The position numbers and the translations under genes are program-made. A DNA stretch of 31,084 bases, taken from a virus. The notes below the pieces were generated by a model. The model was not told the origin of the DNA. It ran no database searches and saw only the letters and a list, made by a program, of their open reading frames with translations. Numbering within the stretch: position 1 is the stretch's first letter; the number at the start of each line of letters is the position of its first letter. Positions 8,001-17,000 of the stretch are shown here, one piece after another. Location: IMG/VR virus record IMGVR_UViG_3300010299_000039, positions 1 to 31,084 of that record; one strand, 5' to 3'.

Positions 8001-11000
8001 ATTCTTTTGATGGAACTTCCATATCTGGTTTATCAACTACATCAGAATATTATGTAACTTCAATTGATGAAAATACCTTTAAATTATCTTTGGTTGGAGT
8101 AGGAACAACTTCCAAAGATTTTTATATTAAAACTAATCAATATGAAACTTTCTCAACAACTGGAGTAGGAACACATCGATTTAATTACCCACCAATATCA
8201 GTTGAAGTTGTAGGAAAAGTTGGGATCGCTTCTACTGGAAGCAGCAATTTCAAATCCATTCTCCAACCAATAGTAAGAGGAGAAATAACTTCAGTTCAAT
8301 TAACAGAATCTGGTGTTGGATATGGATCATCAGAAATTATTAATTTTAAAAGAGAACCAGAAGTAACAGCAAGAAGTGGTTATGGTGCTCAATTAGAAGC
8401 GATTGTTTCTGAAAGTGGAAGAATTATTGATGTAATTGTCAATAGGGGTGGGCAAGAGTATAATTCTCCACCAGAATTGATAGTATCTGGAATTGGTAGT
8501 GGGGCAAATTTAGTTCCCAAAATATCCAATGGATCTATAACTGGTGTTGAAATTAACAAATCTGGTGTTGGATATGGTGTTTCTACAACAACTATTGAAG
8601 TAAAAGAATCTGGTTCTAATGCTAGGTTTATTTCAAATGTTCAAAGATGGACTATTAACAATTTTGGAAAAAACTTACAAAACATCAATAATGACGATGT
8701 TTTCATATCTAAGGCTCCATCAGATGATTTGGAGTTACAATGTTCTTATGTTTATGCTCCAAGATCATTAAGAAAAATTATCTATTCGATAGATCAAGAT
8801 GGAAATCCACTTTATGGACAAAAAGATTTAAAAATTGTCAGTGGACAAGAAACAAACAATACAACTCACTCATCTATAATTGGATGGTCATATGATGGAT
8901 ATCCAATTTATGGACCTTACGCATATTCCACAAAATCTGGTGGAAGTATAACTCAAATGAAATCTGGTTATTCGTTGAGTTTAAAGACGAATAGACCACC
9001 AACAAATATTTTCCCAGAAGAATTTTTCGTTGAAGATTTTGAATGGAATGAATCTACTGATGAATCTGTTTTAGATGAGCACAATGGTAGATTCTGCGTA
9101 ACGCCAGACTATCCAAACGGAACTTATGCATATTTTGCAACATTTGATTTATCACCTGCATCAGATGGAATATTTAAAAATTACAAAAGACCAAGTTTTC
9201 CATATTTGATTGGAGATTATTTTAAGTCAAAACCAAATGAACTGAATTATGCTTCTAATTTTAACCAAGATCAATATGATTTAAATTCAACAAATTGGAG
9301 AAGAAACACTTACCCATATGCACTAACAAAGACTAATAGTGGATATGATTATTTGCAAAAGTCATATGACTTTGTAGATCAAGATTCTATAATCAAAACA
9401 ACAGAAAAAGGATATGTCGATTCTGTTGGAATTGTCACTGGCGGATCAAATTATAAAGTAAATGATAGAATTGTTTTTGAAAAAGAAAACAATTCCGAAT
9501 TTTTCTCAGCATCTAGGGTTTCTAAAATCTTAGGATCAAGTCCAACCACAATAAGTGTGGCAAGAACCGAAATATCAAATGTTGAGTTTTACCCTGCTAA
9601 TGGAAATGGACAATTCTTGGCAATTGGAACTGCTATTCATGGATTCAAAGGAAATGATCTGGTAACAATTTCTGGTCTTTCCACAACATCATCATTTGTT
9701 GAAGGATCGTATAATGTAGGTATCAATACAAACTACCTTACAGTATCTAAAGGAATCAATACTGATGGTGCCACTGGAATTGTTACTTATATTTCGGTTT
9801 CAGGTAATTTAACTTTCCCAAGAATTCAAGAGAATGATATTTTAGGTATAGGAACTGGATCTGAATTAGAATATGTCAAAGTTCTCAATATTGATAGATT
9901 TTCATCAAGGTTAAGAGTTATAAGGGCTCAAAATGGTGTAGTCGGAGTAAGTCACTCACTTTCTACCGCTATACAGGAATTCCCAAAAAGATTTACTGTA
10001 AATGTTGGATATAAAACAACATTTAATGATAAAGTAAATCGAGAGTATTACTTTAATCCCATAGAGTCTCTTGGAATTAGTGCCGTATCTGGTGTTGGAA
10101 TAGGAACTACAATATCTTTCTCAAATCCAGGGGCAGGAATTAGTGAAATATTTGTTCCAGCACAATCCATGTACTTGCCAAATCACAGATTGGTAACTGG
10201 GGATGAGGTTACGTATAGAATTAACTCTGGAGATCCTATTGGCGTATCCACAGTTAGTGCTGGATCATCATTCAATCTTGCAAATAACTCCACTTTATTT
10301 GTCACAAAACTAAGTGAAGATCTTATTGGATTATCAACAGTAAAAGTTGGACTTGGGACTACAGGAACATATGTTGGGGCTGCAAGCACAACTTCTGGTC
10401 AAGGTCTATTGTATTTTATTGGAGTTGGAACTGGTGTCTATCATAGTTTAGTAACAAATTATGATAAAATTGTAAAGGGAACTGTTGACAGAAACTTAGT
10501 TACAGTCTCAACCGCATCAACACATGGATTACTTAGAAATGATACTGTTTTTGTTGAAGTAGGTCCATCAATTTCTACATCAGTGACCGTAAAGTATAAC
10601 GGACACAATAGAAAAATGGTTATTGATAGTTTGGATTTTGTTTCTGGTGGAATCACAACTTCTGCAAACACAATAACATTAAATGAGCATGGATTAGTTA
10701 CTGGACAGAAAGTAATTCATACATCATCTTCTCCAGCGACTGGATTATCAAACAATGAAGAATATTATGTCTATGTTGTAGATAAGAATACGATTAAAGT
10801 TTGTGATACTAAGTATGAAACCACTAAACTTTATCCAAATTTTGTAAATATTGAGTCTCAATCTTCTGGCAGTATTTTACCGATCAATCCACCGTTAAAA
10901 TTCTACAGAAATTCTACAGTTACATTTGATGTAAGTGATTCTTCTTTATCATACATTCAAAATACAACCAATTATCCAGCATTTTCACTCAGATTCTATT

Positions 11001-14000
11001 CTGATTTAGAATTTAAAAATGAGTACTTTACAAATGGAACTTCTAATAGTTTTGAAGTAACAAAGTCGGGTATTGTAGGAACCTCTGGTGCGACAATAAC
11101 ATTAAGTATAAACTCAGATTCTCCAAATACTCTTTATTATAGATTAGAAGCAATAAATCTTCCAGGAAATCCAAAAGAAAATTTGGATATTGTTGTTGAC
11201 GATGAAGTAGAATCTTCAAATCAAATTGCTATTGTTAATAGCCTATACAATGGAACTCACACTGTAGCTGGAATAACTACAAATAGTTTTGATTACACAT
11301 TAAAAGAATATCCAGAATCAAATTCTTATTCATACACAACATCCACAATATCATACACAACCAACTCCAAGAATGCATATGGTCCAATTGCTGAAATTGA
11401 ATTTTCTGACAGAACTCTTGGATATTCAAGGTTGCCAGGAATAAGTACAATTTCTACTCTCTCTGGAACTGGAGCAGTTTTAGATCCATCAAGTAAAACT
11501 ATTGGAAGAGTTACAAAAACAAAATTGAATAACATTGGATTTAATTATCCATCAGATTTTACATTATCACCAGAAGCAAAACTTCCACAAATTTTAGAAC
11601 TATCAACTTTCTATAAATTTAAGAGTATTGGCATAACCTCTTTTGGTAGAGGATATACAACAGCACCATCTCTAGTTGTCCTTGATGGAGACACTAAGGA
11701 AAAGATTAATGATATTGAGTTGCAATATATAATCGGATCCTCTGAAGTTAAAATTAGGAAGAATACGCAAAGTTTGAGCGATAGTTCTCCCATAATCCTT
11801 CCAGTAGGAAATCCAAATGGAATTAGAGTTTCTAATTTGGAATATGATTCCTTTACCGAAACGGTAAAGGCAACAATGAAAGAGTCATATAGTGAGAATT
11901 TCCCAATTTCTGTTGGAGACAGAATTCTAGTAGAAAATTCAAGTGTTGGTGTGGGATCTACCACAAAAGGATTCAACTCCGATGAATATAATTATGCATT
12001 ATTTACCGTAACAGCAACTCACCCAAATCTTGGTGGAAATATTGGAGTTGTTACATATAGTTTTGCAAATTACCTTGAAGATAATGAGTATCTTGGAACT
12101 TTTAATTCTGTTAATTCTTCAGCAATCTTAGTTCCTGAGAAATATTTCCCACAATTTACATACGAGTTGGAATCAAATTCGTTCCAAAAAGGAAATTTAA
12201 TTACTTCTAATGGATCTGAAGGAACAATTTTTGATTGGGATGAAAATAATCAAGCATTAACAGTTGAGAGTTCTGATGATTTTGTTGTTGGAAACTTAGT
12301 TGAAGAATTGGTAACTGGATCAATAGCGAGAATTAACAAAATATATTCCACAAACTCCGAATATGTCCTAGATTATTTCTCAATATTTGATAATGGTTGG
12401 AGATATGATAGTGGATTCTTAAATGATCTCAATCAAAAAATCCAAGATAATGACTACTACCAAAACTTCTCATATTCAATTAGATCAAGAATTCCATTCG
12501 AAGACTGGAATGATGTTGTCAGTTCTCTTTTACACACCGCAGGACTTAAGAAATTCGGTGACTTGCAAGTAGAGTCTAAACTCCTTCCAGTAGATGAAGA
12601 GTCATTAACGATTAAACCAACAGATGCAACAACAGTTCAGGTTGACTATGTTAGTGAGTATGACTTAAATTGCGTTCCAAATTATGATCTTGTATCTGAA
12701 AATTATTTAAAAGCAACTCAAACTATAGATTTTTCAGATGAAATTACATTCAATACTAGACTTATAACCGATTATTCAGAATCAATTGGTAATAGAGTCT
12801 TAACGATTGATGACGTAAGTTCTACATTTAACAGCAATCCAGGAACTTTTGCTTATAGCAACATTTATAGACAACCTTTGGGTGATGGCGTTGCTACCAA
12901 GTTTATAGTTTATTCAAAGGATAGACTTTATACAGGAGAGAGACAACTTGCTTTAGTTACTGTTTTAAATGATGTTGCTAATGGAAGATCAGTTTTAAAC
13001 CAATATGCATTTGTTGATACTGTACTTGATTTGGGATCTTTTGATTATACGATTGAAGGATCTGAAGGTGTTCTACAGTATTATCCAAATAAGTTCACTC
13101 TTAATAACTATAACCTTACAGTTTTAGCATATAACTTAGATAGACTTGGATTAAATGATGAAACTGTAGGAGTCGGTTCCACTACCATTGGAGTTTCTAC
13201 AAATACTTCCTTCCCAGGAGCTCTTGTAAGCGTAGCAACTACTAATGTAGTAATTTCTGGTGTCACTACAACAGAAGTAATGACGATAGCAGGAATAGGA
13301 ACCTCAACTTCTGGCGTTAGATCCGCAAAAATTCTTGTAAGTGTAGAAGCAGACGATCAAGAAGAGTATGATGAAATTAGCATCATACATGATGGATCTG
13401 ATGTAAGGGTATCTGAGTATGGTCAGTTAACAACCCATTCCCTTGATGAATTCTCATCTTCTGGTTTGGGTACATATGGATTTACCATGTCAAATTCTGA
13501 CGTGGTATTTAAATATACACCAGAAGCTGGATTTACAACTACAAGAGTAAACGTTATTTCTGTAGGACTCTCTTCAGAGGGATATCAGGGTAGTGGAACA
13601 TATGACTTTAAGCATTCACGTCTTATAGCACAGACTGTTGGGATTGGATCAACCAATGCTCCTGTTGCGGTTGGTGTTGGCAGCTACGGTGACGACTATG
13701 ATGGTGCTTATGGAATAATCCAAGTTTCTGATTTAACAAATAACATTCACCAGTTCTCAGAATTCGTTATGGTTGATAGTGATTCAACTGTGTATTTGAG
13801 TGAATTTGGCACATTTGATACAATCGGATCAATCGCAGGATTAGGAACTTTAGGTGCTCAAAGAACAAGTAATAGGTCTGAATTGGTATTTACTCCAAAT
13901 TCTGACATTGAAGTTCATGTTAAGACCTTTATCAATGCATTAGGCATTGAAGACAATGCAAGTGGACTGTTCGAAAAAGATTTTGGAAATGCATCCATTA

Positions 14001-17000
14001 AAGATAGTTTTGCAACCTATACAGGAACTCTTGCTTTAATTAAGAGAGATTTCCCATTGACCCATGAGAATTATCAAATTTTTGAAAGAAATTTTGATGG
14101 ATCAGATTCAACTATCGTTAATTTGACAGATAATACAATTTCAATTCAAAATCACTTCTTTGTCAGTGGACAAGAATTAACATATTCTACAAGACTGGGA
14201 CTTGGAACTGACTACATTGGAATTGCATCTACTACTTTTGCTGGAATAGGATCAACTGATAGATTACCTGCTGGAGTTTTCTGTATCAAGGTGGACTCTA
14301 ACAAGATTAGACTCGCAACTTCTGCAGAAAATGCATTGAAGAAAAATCCAGTTTCAATTGGATTTACTTCTGTCGGCATTGGAAATTCCCATACATTCAC
14401 CGCAAAGGATGCAAATCAAAAAGTACTGGTTTCTATTGATAATGCAATTCAATCTCCAATTGCAGGAACATCAGTAACAACTTCTTTGGCAAGAGCAGCA
14501 ACAGTTGCTGATGATATTATCTACCTTGTAGGAATTACATCATTCTTTGGTGGCGAATATATTCAAATGGGCGATGAGGTTGTAAAAATATTATCAGTTG
14601 GCGTTGGATCCACTAATGCAATCAAGGTCAGTCGTGCTTGGTTAGGAACTACTCTTGCTGGGCATAGCACAGGTGCTCAAGTAACAAAAATTAGAGGAAA
14701 TTACAACATTATTGGAAATACGATCAACTTCATTGAAGCGCCATATGGAAATACTCCAATTGGTTCAATAACAGATCCACCATCGTTTAGAGACTGGATT
14801 GGCATTACATCATCATCATCTTTCAATGGTAGAGTTTTCTTACGCAATGGTATAGTTGGAACTTCAAGTGAAACATATACTAAAAATTATCTGTACGATG
14901 ACATAACTGAACTATTTGATGGACAAACAAAACAGTTCCCATTAACTGCAAATGACCAAGATGTTGTTGGAATTACAACAAACTTCCCACTTGTTTTAAT
15001 CAATGGTATTTTACAGGGTCCAGGTGCAAATTATAACTATACCTTATCTGAAGTTGCAGGAATCACTTCTATTACATTTACTGGAACAGCAAGTTCTGTA
15101 TCCTATGATGTTAATAATGCAAATGTTCCAACTGGTGGCGTTATTGTTTCTGTCGCATCTAGTGCTGGATTTGGACTTCAACCATTAGTTGCTGCTGGAG
15201 GAACAGCAATTGTTTCTGCTTCTGGTACAATTCAGTCAATTAGTATTGGAAATAGTGGATCTGGTTATAGAAGTGGTATTCAAACTACTGTTAACGTAGG
15301 TGTTGGAACTTCCTCAACAGGAAGACCAAATATTGAGTTTATTGGAACCGCTGCTATAAGTGGTGGACACATTGTTAGTGTCGCAATCACAAATCCTGGA
15401 GCAGGGTACACTTCATCCAATCCACCATATGTTGTATTTGATTCTCCACTTTCTTATACTAATTTACCACTTCATTATAGTGCAAGTTCTCCAGGTGTTG
15501 GAGGAACACAAGCTAAAGTCGATGTAGTTGTTGGACAAGGATCGAGTGTTATTGAGTTTAGTATATCAAACACTGGATATGGATATGGAGTTGGACAAGT
15601 TTTAACAATTGGAGTTGGTGGAACAGTTGGAATACCAACAGATCCAACAAAAACATTTGAAGAATTCAAAATCACAATTGATAGAGTAGATGCTGATGTG
15701 TTTACTGCATGGTCAGTTGGACAAATTGATGTACTTGATGATTTTTCAGTTCTTTTTGATGGCGGAAGAACAACTTTCCCAATCACACAGAACGGAAACG
15801 CATTATCAATTGTTGCTAAACCGGGATCAAACATATCAATCCAAGATACTCTTTTAATATTCATCAATGATATATTGCAAGTTCCTGGTGATGCGTATAC
15901 ATTCTCTGGCGGAAGTTCCATATCATTTGTAGAGGCTCCAAAAGCTGGAGACAGTCTCAAATTCTTATTCTACAAAGGAACTGGTGGTGTTGATGTTTTA
16001 GATATTGATGTTGTTGAAACAATTAAAGTTGGTGACGATTTAACCATAGAAAGCAGTGTTAACTCTTTAGACCAAGATACAAGAACAGTTTCTGAAATTG
16101 TTTCTGCTGGAACTGTTAACACCAATGTATACTATGGACCTGGTTTGAGTGGAGACACTACTTTATTGAGACCTGTTAAATGGTGTAGACAAACTGAAGA
16201 TAGACTTATTAATGGTAAAGTTGTTGATAAGTCCCGTATACTTTATGAACCAAATATTTTCCCAACAGCATATCTAACAAAGTCGGTTGGTATTGGTTCT
16301 ACTGAAATTTATGTTGACAACTTAAGACCATTCTTTAACCAATTAAATGAAAATGTTGTTTCTGTTGAATTCCAAAAAGATATATTAATATATGATTACA
16401 GTAATGAAAGAGTTTCAGCGGCAGCGACTGCTGTTGTATCTGTTGCTGGAACAATATCATCTGTTGTCATATCATCTGGTGGTATTGGTTATACTGCGGC
16501 ACCACAAGTTACAATAGCAAATCCAGTTGGAGTTGGAACATCACAAAGAGCAACTGCAACGGCTTCAGTATCTGCTGCTGCAACTGTCTCAAGTATATCA
16601 GTTTCATCCCCAGGAACTGGATACACATCATCAAATCCACCATTAGTTTTGATTGGACCTCCACCATCAATGTCAAAAGAAAGCAACACGATTGTTTCTT
16701 ACAGTGGTGATTTTGGTGTTATCACTGGCATTGGATCAACCTCAGTTGGAGTGGCTTCCACTGGAATAGTATTTGATTTGGTTATTGAAGCGACTTCCCC
16801 ATTGAGAAACAATACATCAATTACCCCACAAACCACCATTAGTGGATTGTCAACTGGTGACTATTTCATTGTTTATAATTCAAACGTTGGTAATGGGGTT
16901 ACTTCCTTGGATGAAAATCAAAATGTGATTGGTATTGGAACAACATGCTTGGATAACATTTATAGAGTTGCATCAGTTTCAACTGCTAATACATCTGCTA

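Noticed and set aside
9070-9120. Possible intein junction (HN motif) inside the giant gene
   Set aside because: The HN lies within the YHYH-domain signature and no other intein blocks or nuclease motifs were seen.
11611-11976. 121-aa open frame on the minus strand inside gp7
   Set aside because: It is the complement of a strongly coding + strand frame, has no ribosome site and shows composition typical of an antisense shadow.
15475-15960. 161-aa open frame on the minus strand inside gp7
   Set aside because: It is the longest antisense frame, but lies wholly within clear modules of gp7. Pro/Ser/Thr-rich composition reflects complemented GGA/ACT codons.
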